A stretch of DNA of 64,000 bases, taken from assembly GCA_963705835.1 (NCBI GenBank), contig CAVPLC010000088.1, forward strand, positions 62,001-126,000, written 5' to 3'. The notes under the pieces are model-generated. The model did no database searches. It saw only the letters and a list, made by a program, of their open reading frames with translations, and was not told where the DNA came from. Both the position numbers and the translations under genes were made by a program. Source of the stretch: Palsa-504 sp963705835 (lineage in GTDB: Bacteria > Actinomycetota > Actinomycetes > Streptosporangiales > Streptosporangiaceae). This document shows, piece by piece, positions 1 to 8,745 of the stretch (the stretch's first letter is position 1; each line of letters opens with the position of its first letter).

Positions 1-98
1 CACTGGCCAGATGGGTGCGGGGCGCCATACGCTGAGTGATGCCGCTATGCGCCGCGTCGATGCGGACTGCGGGCGATGGCGGCGCATTGGGAGTGCCG

Positions 99-1142
99 TT
101 ACCGGGTGCCCAGTCCGCGGGCGAGGAGGAGCTGCCGGGTGCGGGCTCCGGTCTTGGCGAGGATGGCTTTGAGGTGGTCGCTGGCGGTGTGCTCGGAGAC
201 CACCATCTGCTCGGCGATCTGGCGGGTGTCGAGGCCCTCGCAGAGCAGCGCGAGGACCTCGGACTGGCGTCGGGTCAGTCCGCAGGCCCGGGCGTAGATG
301 TCCAGGCGGTCCGCCGCGGTGCTCGGCTCGATCGCCACGGCGATGTCGGTGCCCAGCCGCGACGCCTTGACCGTCACCCAGCGGCTGCCGCCGAGGTGTA
401 TCCGCGACCATGGCGGGCCGATGGGGATGCCGTGCTCCTGGGCGACGAGGGCGGCGGCGACGTTGTACGCCGCGGCCGGGATCGGCGCCATCGGCTCGTC
501 GGGCGGGTTCAGCCGCAGCAACGCGTCGGCGGCCGCTTCGGTCTGGCTCCTGACCTGCAGGTCAGGGCCGAGGACCACGACGGCGGGCCCGACCGGGTGC
601 AGATGCCGTCCCGGATCGGCGAAGGTGCGGGCGATGGCCGCGCGCAGCCCGGCCGTCACCGGGCGGGCGAGCGTGGCGAGCAGGCGCAGTTCGTCGGCCT
701 GGAACGAGCCGCCGCCGTAACGCCACAGGTCGAGCACGCCCCAGCAGCCGTGCCGGTCGGCGAATACGACGATGGCGGTATCGCTGACCCCGAGCTGGCT
801 CTGCACGTCGCGCCAGAGCACTGACCGGTCGGGATGCCCGTCCGTCTCTCGCATCAGCGAGGAGACCGTGACTCCCGCCTCGAGCACGCGATCCCAGCGG
901 CAGAACGGAGTGAGGTACCGGGAGCAGATCAACGCGGGCAGCCGCGGCCAGGAAAGGCCGGGCACGTCGGCCAGCGGCGAGGTGCCCACGCGAGACACCG
1001 GGTCAGTGAGCGGGAAGTTGTACCCGCCGAACGGGACGGCCCGGCGCACCAGCGCGACGAGCTCCTCGCGCAGCGCCTTGGCCGGCAGCGGCCGGCGGCA
1101 CACGGCCGTCGCCCGGTCGGCCAGTTCGTGCGAAGCAGCCAT
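99..1142 (-). CDS. LuxR-type HTH transcriptional regulator
   Basis: The last 65 or so residues form a LuxR/NarL helix-turn-helix (LTRRQSEVLALLCEGL, then VVSEHTASDHLKAIL). The preceding 280 residues look like a GAF-type sensory module and contain no receiver aspartate pocket and no P-loop. It is therefore probably a ligand-responsive one-component regulator. I chose the ATG at 1142 (347 aa). An in-frame GTG at 1202 would add 20 residues but would run past the start region of the divergent gene at 1241. The gene is divergent from the small monooxygenase-like gene, so the 98-bp gap between them probably holds both promoters. The ligand and targets cannot be read from sequence. Confidence 0.8.
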   Translation of the reverse strand: MAASHELADRATAVCRRPLPAKALREELVALVRRAVPFGGYNFPLTDPVSRVGTSPLADVPGLSWPRLPALICSRYLTPFCRWDRVLEAGVTVSSLMRETDGHPDRSVLWRDVQSQLGVSDTAIVVFADRHGCWGVLDLWRYGGGSFQADELRLLATLARPVTAGLRAAIARTFADPGRHLHPVGPAVVVLGPDLQVRSQTEAAADALLRLNPPDEPMAPIPAAAYNVAAALVAQEHGIPIGPPWSRIHLGGSRWVTVKASRLGTDIAVAIEPSTAADRLDIYARACGLTRRQSEVLALLCEGLDTRQIAEQMVVSEHTASDHLKAILAKTGARTRQLLLARGLGTR

Positions 1143-1240
1143 CGGCCCAGCATAAGGCGGCGAAAAGATCCCCCGGATCTGGGATAGGACGGCGAGTGTC
1201 ACCGCCGCAGGCTGGTATTCAACCGATCCGAGGAGGAGAC

Positions 1241-1543
1241 ATGACCACCGTCCACATCGAGAACACCGTCCAGGACTTCGACACCTGGAAGGCGAACTTC
1301 GACAAGTACGAGCGGTTCCGTGCCGAGCAGGGCGTGCAGTCCTACCGAGTCAGCCGCAGCGTCACCGAGCCGAACGAGGTCCTCATCGACCTGGAGTTCC
1401 GTGACCAGACGGCCGCGCAGGCGTTCTTGCCCAAGCTCGAGCAGATCATGAACAGCCCGCAGGCCCAGACGCAGCTGGTGCGGCATCCGGTCCCGCGGCT
1501 ATACGCCGTCGTGACCGAGCGCGTCCCGTCGGCGACCGGCTGA
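1241..1543 (+). CDS. Small antibiotic-biosynthesis-monooxygenase/cyclase-like protein
   Basis: This 100-residue protein has the size and pattern of the dimeric alpha/beta-barrel (ABM/ferredoxin-like) fold. Features are a leading strand TVHIENTVQDF, the helix around FDTWKANFDKYERFR, the strand VLIDLEFRD and a C-terminal AQTQLVRHPV segment. Such proteins act as small monooxygenases, cyclases or stress proteins, and the sequence does not separate these. The start is fixed by a strong AGGAGGAG ribosome-binding site at 1231-1238, directly before ATG 1241. An in-frame upstream codon at 1196 is rejected for lack of a ribosome-binding site. It is divergent from the LuxR gene and may be its target. 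Confidence 0.72.
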   Translation: MTTVHIENTVQDFDTWKANFDKYERFRAEQGVQSYRVSRSVTEPNEVLIDLEFRDQTAAQAFLPKLEQIMNSPQAQTQLVRHPVPRLYAVVTERVPSATG

Positions 1544-1595
1544 TCTCAGCGCTTCCGGTAGCGAGACTCAGGCACCGCGAGCTCATGAGTGTCGG

Positions 1596-2804
1596 CTAGC
1601 GCAGCGGGCGGAAGGCGGCGCGCAACTCTTCCGAGAAGAGCCCCGGTTCCTCCCAAGCGGCGAAGTGACCGCCCTTGTCCACCTCGTTGAAGTAGATGAC
1701 GTTGGGGTACGCCTTCTCGACCCAGCTGCGCGGGGTCCGCCAGATCTCCCCGGGGAACGTCGTGAAGCCGACCGGAATCGAGACCGGCGTGGGAGCCTGG
1801 CCGGCCGCACGAGCATTTTCTTGTCCTTCTTCCCAGTACGAGCGCGCAGCCGACGCCCCGGTGCCTGTCAGCCAATACAGGGTGATGTTGTCGACGATGT
1901 GTTCCCGGGTGAGATTGCCCGAAGGTTGTCCGTCGACAAAACCACGGGCGATCTTCTGGTAGCTGTCCGTATCGTGATCGATCATCCACGCCGCCAGCGC
2001 GATGGGTGAATCCAGGAGGGCGTAGCCAATCGTCTCCGGGCGCGTCGCCTGCTCCACGAAGTACCCAGTGCCGGTCGCATGGAATTCGGCGAGCGCGTCG
2101 AGGGCGGCACGTTCTTCTGCCGAGGGCGGCGACTCGCTCAGGGCCTCGGCATCGCCCAGCGCCGGCGTGAGAAGGTTGGTGTGGATGCCGATCAGCCCGT
2201 CGAGTGCCAGGCGGCCCATCGCGTCGGTGACCTGAGAGCCCACGTCGCCCCCCTGTGCGACGTACCGGGTATAACCCAGGCGCCGCATTAGCTCCGCCCA
2301 CGCCTGTCCGATACGGATGGGGCCCCAGCCGAGCTCAGTCGGCTCGTCGGAGAACCCGTAGCCGGGGATCGAAGGCAGCACGAGGTGGAACGCGTCCTCA
2401 GCGCGGCCGCCGTGCGCGGTCGGGTCGGTGAGTGGACCGATAGTCTCGAGCAGTTCGACGACCGAGCCCGGCCAGCCGTGCGTCATGATCAACGGCAACG
2501 CGTTCTTGTGTGCCGACTCGACGTGGATGAAGTGGATGTCCAGCCCGTCGATCTCGGTCTTAAACTGCGGCAGCGCGTTCAATCGCGCTTCGCACCGGCG
2601 CCAGTCGTACTCGGTCCTCCAGTAGCGCGCGAGGTTCTGTATCGCCGCCAATTGCACACCCTGCGATCGATCGATGACGAGTTCCCTGGTCGGCCAGCGC
2701 GTCGCATTGATGCGGCGGCGCAGCTCGTCGATCTCGCCCTGAGGTACTTCGATTCGGAACGGCCGGACCGCGCTCTCCGCGCCCGCAGTCGTGGTGTCGC
2801 TCAT
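1596..2804 (-). CDS. Epoxide hydrolase family protein (alpha/beta hydrolase with EHN domain)
   Basis: This 402-residue protein begins with the epoxide-hydrolase N-terminal region (PFRIEVPQGEIDELRRRI) typical of microsomal-type enzymes. The alpha/beta-hydrolase core carries the oxyanion motif HGWPGS near residue 110, the nucleophile aspartate in GGDVGS, and a late histidine in KGGHFAAWEEP. The predicted reaction is addition of water to an epoxide through an ester intermediate on that aspartate. The length is normal for the family. A perfect 8-bp inverted repeat lies 35-68 bp upstream of the start, suggesting a local repressor. The natural substrate is unknown; detoxification or xenobiotic/terpene epoxide turnover is possible. 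Confidence 0.88.
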   Translation of the reverse strand: MSDTTTAGAESAVRPFRIEVPQGEIDELRRRINATRWPTRELVIDRSQGVQLAAIQNLARYWRTEYDWRRCEARLNALPQFKTEIDGLDIHFIHVESAHKNALPLIMTHGWPGSVVELLETIGPLTDPTAHGGRAEDAFHLVLPSIPGYGFSDEPTELGWGPIRIGQAWAELMRRLGYTRYVAQGGDVGSQVTDAMGRLALDGLIGIHTNLLTPALGDAEALSESPPSAEERAALDALAEFHATGTGYFVEQATRPETIGYALLDSPIALAAWMIDHDTDSYQKIARGFVDGQPSGNLTREHIVDNITLYWLTGTGASAARSYWEEGQENARAAGQAPTPVSIPVGFTTFPGEIWRTPRSWVEKAYPNVIYFNEVDKGGHFAAWEEPGLFSEELRAAFRPLR

Positions 2805-2838
2805 GATCGCGTCCTCCCCGTTCGCGTCCGCTGGTCGT

Positions 2839-2872
2839 CTTGTCGATCGTCAAGTGTCGCGACGTCGACAAG
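2839..2872. promoter_or_regulatory. Inverted repeat upstream of epoxide hydrolase
   Basis: CTTGTCGA (2839-2846) and TCGACAAG (2865-2872) are perfect 8-bp inverted arms with an 18-bp spacer, just upstream of the leftward epoxide hydrolase start. Position and symmetry suit a repressor site, for example of TetR type. No regulator gene adjoins it. The 2805-3075 gap holds no other feature I can support. Confidence 0.4.
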
Positions 2873-3075
2873 GCGAAGATCCCTCGATGAGCATAGAGCC
2901 GAGGAATCCATGAAGCGAGAGGCGGCGCACGACTGACGCGCGCCGTTGGCGATCGGCAAATGACTCCCGACGAAGCTTTCGCTCGGACACCCGGCCCCGC
3001 CGAGCTCCGATCGTCACGGCCAAGACGTAGCGAGCGCTGGATCTGGGCTTATAGTCGATCTCGGGGAAGAATGGC

Positions 3076-3933
3076 ATGAGTCTAGGCCGGATCGCGTTCG
3101 CCGTGGCCGTTGCCGTCGCGGCCGTAACGGCGTGCTCGGGGTCGGCCGCGGGACCGGCTACCTACTACCTGGCGCTTGGGGATTCGCTGTCGCAGGGAGT
3201 CCAGCCGGATGCGGCGGGGACCAGCGTGGAGACCGGGCAGGGCTATCCCGATCAGGTGTACGCGGTGCTGCATCCCCGGTATCCGGCGCTGGAACTGGTC
3301 AAGCTCGGCTGCCCGGGCGAGACGACCACCACGATGATTAACGGCGGGATCTGCCGGTACCCGGGCGGGTCGCAGCTGGCCGCGGCCGTGGCCTTCCTGC
3401 AGGCCCACCGTGGGCACGTGCTGCTGGTCACCCTGGACATCGGGGCCAACGACCCCGAGGACTGCGGGAGCTGGGCGAGCCTGCGGGGCATGTCCTGCCT
3501 GCGGGCCGACATCCCGGGGGCGGTCAGTCACCTGTCCACGATCCTGACGCGGCTGCGGGCGGCGGCCGGGCCCGGGGTGCGCATCGTCGGGATGAGCTAC
3601 TACCTGCCCGCGCTGGCCGAATGGCGTGACGGCATGCCGGGCCAGGCGATCGCCTGGGTCACCGAGCGGCTGGCGGCCGGCTACAACGATCTGCTGGACC
3701 GTGCTTACACGACGTCCGGGGCGCGGGTGGCGGATGTGTTCGGCGCGTTCGACAGCGGGGACTTTACGACTCGGGTCGCGGTGCCGGGGATGGGCATGCT
3801 GCCGCGTAACGTGGCCCGGATCTGCCAGTGGACGTGGGAGTGCGCGGCACCGCCGCGCGGGCCCAACCAGCACGCGGACGCCGCCGGGTACGGGGTCATC
3901 GCGGGCGTCTTCCTGCGCGCGGCCGGGCTCTAG
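3076..3933 (+). CDS. SGNH/GDSL hydrolase lipoprotein
   Basis: The N-terminus is a short lipoprotein signal (hydrophobic run then VTAC, cysteine near residue 20), so the product is probably membrane-anchored outside the cell. The GDSL block ALGDSLSQG carries the catalytic serine. The block GANDPED provides the asparagine of the SGNH set, and the aspartate and histidine are probably in the C-terminal NQHADAAGY stretch. The 285-residue length fits secreted actinobacterial SGNH esterases or lipases. The stop overlaps by 4 bases (CTAG, 3930-3933) the stop of the convergent membrane-protein gene. Substrate (lipid or acetylated polysaccharide) is unknown. Confidence 0.82.
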   Translation: MSLGRIAFAVAVAVAAVTACSGSAAGPATYYLALGDSLSQGVQPDAAGTSVETGQGYPDQVYAVLHPRYPALELVKLGCPGETTTTMINGGICRYPGGSQLAAAVAFLQAHRGHVLLVTLDIGANDPEDCGSWASLRGMSCLRADIPGAVSHLSTILTRLRAAAGPGVRIVGMSYYLPALAEWRDGMPGQAIAWVTERLAAGYNDLLDRAYTTSGARVADVFGAFDSGDFTTRVAVPGMGMLPRNVARICQWTWECAAPPRGPNQHADAAGYGVIAGVFLRAAGL

Positions 3934-5250
3934 CCGGCGCTGATCGCCTCGGGCAGCACCTGGGTCGCCGTCGACCGCGCCGGCCAGGGGTAGGAGAACA
4001 GCAGCGTGAGGCCGAGCAGGGTCACCATCGGGGTCCACCAGACCCACGGGTTGCGCCAGGAGACCTGGGACAGGAAGGTGAGCCCGGTGGCGGTGGCCGG
4101 TGGTCGGGATGAGGTGCCACCAGTCCCGGGAAGCCGCCACCAGCGCCACGGCCAGGGGCGGCCAGACGTAGTAGGACACCATCACGGGCTCGAACACCGA
4201 GCGCAGGGTCAGCACGGCCGCGGTCCACCACAGCAGTTCGACCAGGGCGTCGGGGCTCCAGACGACGGTCTCGCGCGCCGCCCGCCAGCGACGCCAGGTG
4301 AGCAGGCCGCAGCCGCAGGCCAGAACGACGGTCAGGGCCCGGGCCGGACCGGCGGCGACCGATCCGTCGCTCAGGTGCGGGGCCAGGTAGACCCACGGGG
4401 TCGGATGGTCGATGGTCGGGGAGTTGGGCTGGCTGGTGACCGCGTGGACGGTGGCGGACCAGTTGGCCGCGGCGGCGGCGCCCAGGAGCACCGCCGAGGG
4501 GATGGCGGCGCGGACGACGAAGCCGGGCAGGCGGCGCGGCTCGACGGCCGCGGCCAGGACCGGGAACGCGAGCAGGACCAGCGGCTGAACCGACACCGCG
4601 GCCCCGATGAGCCAGGCGGCCCGGGCCGTCCGCGAGCCGGACAGGGCCAGGATCGCGTACAGCAGCAGCCCGATCGCCACCGCGTCTTCGGGGTGACCCC
4701 AGCGGATCGTCACGTTCCACAGGGCGGTCGCGCTCGCGGCGGCGAGGAGGAAGCGCTTGAGGGTGCCGATACGAAGGCGTTCGGCGATCGCGTCGGCGGC
4801 GAACAACACCACCGATGAGAGGATGACCGCGCCCGGCCCGGCCAGCAGCCACTCGGTGGGCTGGGCGCCCTGGCGGCCCGCGTGGATCGGCAGCCCGGCC
4901 AGGTCGATGATCGCGGCCACCGGGACCAGGATGAGCGCGGTGCCGGGGAAGCTGACCAGGTTGGTGGGCGAGGTGTACAGGCCAGCCAGGTCCAGGTGGC
5001 CGAGTCTTTGCGCCGCGACCAGCGTGGCCCACAGGTCATCGGGGACGGCCCAGGCCGAAGTACCCCAGTACAGCGGGCCCCAGATCGTGCCGGCCAATCC
5101 GATGGCGATCAGCCCGACCACGCCGAGAATGGGCAGGATCCGCCTGAGCGGCCACGGCTTCGGCCGGGCAGCGGACAGGCCCGTGCTGAGGGCCGGGTTG
5201 GGAGCCGGCCCAGAAGTCGGAGGGCCCGGGCTCGGCTGGGCGGCGGTCAC
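3930..5250 (-). CDS. Polytopic membrane protein, possibly glycosyltransferase-like (frameshifted)
   Basis: From the GTG at 5250 the protein has a proline-rich cytoplasmic start, a first membrane span (ILPILGVVGLIAIGLAGTIW) and about ten further hydrophobic segments, resembling GT87/DUF2029-like integral membrane proteins. The reading frame breaks near 4098-4110. Before the break it reads SRDWWHLIPT. The natural C-terminus (TGLTFLSQVSWRNPWVWW, then the last span and ISAG) lies in the neighbouring frame and stops at 3930. One extra base would explain this. I annotate the full span of about 440 codons. The stop overlaps the SGNH gene stop. Function is not recognisable beyond being a transporter or membrane enzyme. 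Confidence 0.62.
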
Positions 5251-5266
5251 CTGCGCATCGGCCCGC

Positions 5267-6052
5267 TCACGCGTCGCGCAGCCTGAGCACGAGCCCGCCG
5301 GCCAGCATCGCGCCCGCGGCCCAGGCGGCCAGCACGCCGAGGCCGGCCCACGGGCTGATGGGCAGGCTGGACAGATCGGTGGTGGCCTGGATGGCGAGCC
5401 CGGCGGTCATCGGGCCGATCTGCTCGAGGTGTCGGTGCCACTGTTCATTGGTCACCACGTTAGCGACGATCGGGAAAAGGTACAGCAGGGCCAGGATGAT
5501 CCCTATGGCCACGGCGGAATCCCGGACCATGGTGGAGATGCCCAGGCTGAGCAGCGCGATCAGGGCCAGGTAGAGCACCGAGCCGCCGGCGGCGCGCAGC
5601 ATCGTGGCGTTGGCCAGCGACAGCAGCGCGAAGCCGCGGTCGGGGGTGAAACCGTGGCCGGGCAGGATGAGCCGCCCGGCCAGCACGGAGCCGGCCGCGG
5701 CCAGGGCGCCGGCGGCCAGCGCCAGGGCCGCCAGCAGGCCCGCCTTGGCGGCCAGCACCGTGGTCCGGCGCGGCATGGCGGTCAGGGTGACCCGGATCAT
5801 GCCGGTGCTGTACTCGCCGGTGATGGCCAGGACGGCCAGGACGGCGACGATCGCCTGGCCGAACTGGACGCCGGTCAGGCTGAGCTTGGCCTCATCGACC
5901 GGGCAGGCGGTGCCGGACGGGCAGCTGACCGCGGCGGTGGCCAGGGCGCTGACCGCGATGGTCAGGGTGACCAGCGCGGCCAGCAGCCAGGCCGGCCCGG
6001 CCACGGTGCGCAGCTTGGTCCATTCCGCGCGCAGGGCATAGGACATGTTCAT
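5267..6052 (-). CDS. ABC-2 type transporter permease
   Basis: This 261-residue permease has an N-terminal cytoplasmic helix LRAEWTKLRTV typical of ABC-2 exporter subunits and about six membrane spans. The signature GEYSTGMIRVTLTAMPRR lies between spans 2 and 3. The start at 6052 overlaps the preceding gene stop as ATGA, indicating translational coupling. Together with the ATPase and larger permease upstream it should form an exporter in the cytoplasmic membrane. A short extracellular loop holds two cysteines (CPSGTACP). The related sequence and layout of the two permeases suggest a heterodimer. Substrate is unknown. Confidence 0.88.
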   Translation of the reverse strand: MNMSYALRAEWTKLRTVAGPAWLLAALVTLTIAVSALATAAVSCPSGTACPVDEAKLSLTGVQFGQAIVAVLAVLAITGEYSTGMIRVTLTAMPRRTTVLAAKAGLLAALALAAGALAAAGSVLAGRLILPGHGFTPDRGFALLSLANATMLRAAGGSVLYLALIALLSLGISTMVRDSAVAIGIILALLYLFPIVANVVTNEQWHRHLEQIGPMTAGLAIQATTDLSSLPISPWAGLGVLAAWAAGAMLAGGLVLRLRDA

Positions 6053-7659
6053 GCGTCCCGTCGGCCGAGCAGGAGGACGGCGGCGGCCAGCGCGAGCGCC
6101 GCAAAGCCGGCCAGGACGGCGAGGCCGGCCCACGGGGCCAGCGGGTAGTAGCCGCCGTTGGGCGTGTAGAGCGCCTGGACCTGCGGGTAGGCGGTCGCGG
6201 CCTGCTGGACGGCGAAACCGGCCGCGGGGGTGAGGCGCAGCAGCCAGTCCCCCGCGCTGGCCGGCAGGATCGACGCGACGGCCAGGATGTAGGGCAGGAC
6301 GATGGCCACGATGACCGTGGTGACCGCGGCGGCGCTGCGCCGCATCATGGCGCCGACGGCGAGCGCGAGGACCGCGACCACGGCGATCAGCGCCGCCGTG
6401 CCGACCACGACGCGCAGCTCGGTCGCCCACGACACCGGGAAGACGTACTGCCGGCTGCGCGCGATCGACTTGCCGACGATGACCGCGGCGGCCGCGGCGA
6501 CCAGCCCGGCCACGAAGCTGGCCGAGCCGATCACGACCGCCTTGGCGGCCAGCACCCGGCCCCGGCGCGGGCTGGCGGCCAGGGTGACGCGGATCAGGCC
6601 GCGCCGGTACTCGGCCGTGATGAACAGCGTCGCGACGACGATCAGCGCGATCAGCCCGGCGAACGTGCCGATGAGCAGGTTCGTGATCGTGATGCTGGGG
6701 CCGCCGGGGGCGCTGGGGCCGGACGGGATCGGCGCGATGTCGCCGGATCCGGTCACGGTGAACTGGCCGCCGGCCTGGTGGTAACTGCCGATGCCCGGCG
6801 CGTAGTCGCCGCCCCCGACGTAGTCGCCGGACCAGGCCCCCGCCGTCCACGAACCCGCCAGGCCCAGGTGATCGAAGACGGCCGTGGCCTGGCTGGGAGC
6901 CTCGTTGCCGTTGTTCCCGCCGCCGAAGCTCTCCGTGATGACCGCGTCGATCGGCGACGCGGTGAACAGCCCGACCTGGGCGGTCGTGGGCAGCCCGGCC
7001 AGCCGGGTGCTGCCGACCTGGGTCCAGTGCGTGCCGTCGGCCGAGTCGTAGCCGGTGATCGTGTCGCCGGAACGGGTCAGCCGCAGCCAGCGCGGGTCCG
7101 ACGCCGAGACGGCACCGGGCAGGCCCGGCGTGTCCTGCGTGTAGTCGGCCTGCATGCGCACCCCGTGGTCGGCGGTCACCATCATCGCCGCGTACGCCGA
7201 TCCCTCGCTCGTGCCGTCCTTGATGATCAGGCCCGCCTTGGCCCACGACATGAGCCCGGCGTGCATGGGGATCTGCGGGCCCTGGTTGGCGGGGTTGGCG
7301 GTGAGGTCCGGGAGCTCTCCGGTCAGCGAGGTCAGCCGGACGGTGATGCTGCCGTTCCCGGCCAGCGGCTGGCGCACGAAGTAGAAACTGTCGGTCACCG
7401 GCCCGCCGCCGGGCCCGGTGGTAAGACTCGGCGCACAGGCCGCGCCGCTGCGGGCCGGACCGTTCCCCGACGCGCACGAACTGCTGCCGCCGGCGCCGGC
7501 GAACAGCCCGAGCCCCACGGTCAGCAGGACCGCGACGACCGCGCCGATGACCCAGCCGCGGACGGTGCGGAACTTCGTCCATTCCGCGCGGAGCAGCTGA
7601 GCGAAGCCGTCGCGGCCCGCTGGTCTCGGGGTCCGGGCCGGGGTGACGGTGGCGGTCAT
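6049..7659 (-). CDS. ABC-2 permease with large extracellular lectin-like (concanavalin A-like) insert
   Basis: This 536-residue permease starts like its partner (LLRAEWTKFRTV and a first span near residues 38-58). About 240 extracellular residues follow before span 2 (ITNLLIGTFAGLIALIVV). The insert has the pattern of a DUF1349/LamG-like beta-sandwich: WAKAGLIIKDGTSEGSAYA, WLRLTRSGDTITGY and SADGTHWTQVGS. The permease then resumes with the ABC-2 signature AEYRRGLIRVTLAASPRR. The start (ATG 7659) overlaps the ATPase stop as ATGA. Known family biology makes this an exporter subunit. The inference is that the insert binds a glycan or lipid headgroup at the cell surface. Confidence 0.85.
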   Translation of the reverse strand: MTATVTPARTPRPAGRDGFAQLLRAEWTKFRTVRGWVIGAVVAVLLTVGLGLFAGAGGSSSCASGNGPARSGAACAPSLTTGPGGGPVTDSFYFVRQPLAGNGSITVRLTSLTGELPDLTANPANQGPQIPMHAGLMSWAKAGLIIKDGTSEGSAYAAMMVTADHGVRMQADYTQDTPGLPGAVSASDPRWLRLTRSGDTITGYDSADGTHWTQVGSTRLAGLPTTAQVGLFTASPIDAVITESFGGGNNGNEAPSQATAVFDHLGLAGSWTAGAWSGDYVGGGDYAPGIGSYHQAGGQFTVTGSGDIAPIPSGPSAPGGPSITITNLLIGTFAGLIALIVVATLFITAEYRRGLIRVTLAASPRRGRVLAAKAVVIGSASFVAGLVAAAAAVIVGKSIARSRQYVFPVSWATELRVVVGTAALIAVVAVLALAVGAMMRRSAAAVTTVIVAIVLPYILAVASILPASAGDWLLRLTPAAGFAVQQAATAYPQVQALYTPNGGYYPLAPWAGLAVLAGFAALALAAAVLLLGRRDA

Positions 7660-8597
7660 CGGACGACCTCCCCCGCGCCGTCGGCCTCGGCGGCACGGAA
7701 CTCCACCGCGTCCCTGGTCAGCTCCATGTAGGCCTCCTCCAGGGTGGCGCGGTGGGCCGACACCTCGGAGAACGGGATCGCGTTGCGGGTCAGCAGGGCA
7801 ACGATCCTGTCCGCGGGCAGCCCGGACACGGTCGCCGCGTCCGGCCCCGTGACGGCGACGGTGGCCCCCGCGCGAGCCAGCACCGTCATCGCCTCGGTCC
7901 GGGCCGTGGTGCGCAGCTCCACCCTGTCCCCGGACGCGGCCGCGATCAGGTTCGCCACGCTGGTGTCGGCGATGACCTGGCCGCGGCCGACCACGACCAG
8001 GTGGTCGGCCGCGTCCTGCAGTTCGCTCATCAGATGGCTCGAGACCAGGACGGCGCGGCCCTGGGCGGCCAGGGACCGCAGGTACCCCCGCATCCAGACG
8101 ATCCCCTCGGGGTCCATGCCGTTGAACGGCTCGTCGAACATGAGCGCCGGCGGGTCGCCGAGCATCGCCGCGGCGATGCCCAGCCGCTGCCGCATGCCCA
8201 GGGAGTAGCCGCCCGCCTTCCGGCGGGCCGCCGACTCCAGCCCGGCCTGGCCGATCACCTCGTCGACCCGCTTGCTGCCCAGGCCCTGGGAGTAGGCCAG
8301 CCACAGCAGGTGGTTGCGGGCGGACCGGCTCGGCTGCAGGGCGCCGGCGTCCAGCAGCGCGCCGACGTGGTTCAGCGGGCACCGCAGGTCCCGATAGCGC
8401 CGGCCGCCGATGAGCGCGCTGCCCTCGTCCGGTGCGTCCAGGCCCAAGATGACCCGCATGGTGGTGGATTTGCCCGCGCCGTTCGGGCCGACGAACCCGG
8501 TGACCTGGCCCGGTGCGACGTCGAACGTCATCCCGTCCAGGGCCAGGACCGGCCCGAACCGCTTGCGCAGGCCGCTGACTTCGATGGTTTCGTCCAT
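7656..8597 (-). CDS. ABC transporter ATP-binding protein
   Basis: This 313-residue ATPase has Walker A GPNGAGKST near residue 40, a signature region around YSLGMRQRLGIAAAML, Walker B LMFDEPFNGMDPEG and an H-loop in VLVSSHLMSEL. The C-terminal 90 residues resemble the regulatory tail of bacitracin/lantibiotic-type exporters. It is the first gene of a three-gene operon with two permeases and is divergent from the histidine kinase at 8746. That arrangement is typical of exporters controlled by an adjacent two-component system in Gram-positive bacteria. It hydrolyses ATP to drive export at the cytoplasmic membrane. Confidence 0.92.
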   Translation of the reverse strand: MDETIEVSGLRKRFGPVLALDGMTFDVAPGQVTGFVGPNGAGKSTTMRVILGLDAPDEGSALIGGRRYRDLRCPLNHVGALLDAGALQPSRSARNHLLWLAYSQGLGSKRVDEVIGQAGLESAARRKAGGYSLGMRQRLGIAAAMLGDPPALMFDEPFNGMDPEGIVWMRGYLRSLAAQGRAVLVSSHLMSELQDAADHLVVVGRGQVIADTSVANLIAAASGDRVELRTTARTEAMTVLARAGATVAVTGPDAATVSGLPADRIVALLTRNAIPFSEVSAHRATLEEAYMELTRDAVEFRAAEADGAGEVVR

Positions 8598-8745
8598 GCC
8601 AGGAACGCTACGGACCGGGGGGCCGCCTCGTCGTCACGCCGGGGAGCGGTCTTCGCATCCCTCCCGCGGGGGACGGCGGGATCCCTGGCCGGGGTGACGC
8701 GCGGGCCAGGGCCGCCGTCGCACAATGATTCCAGGAGGAGGATGG

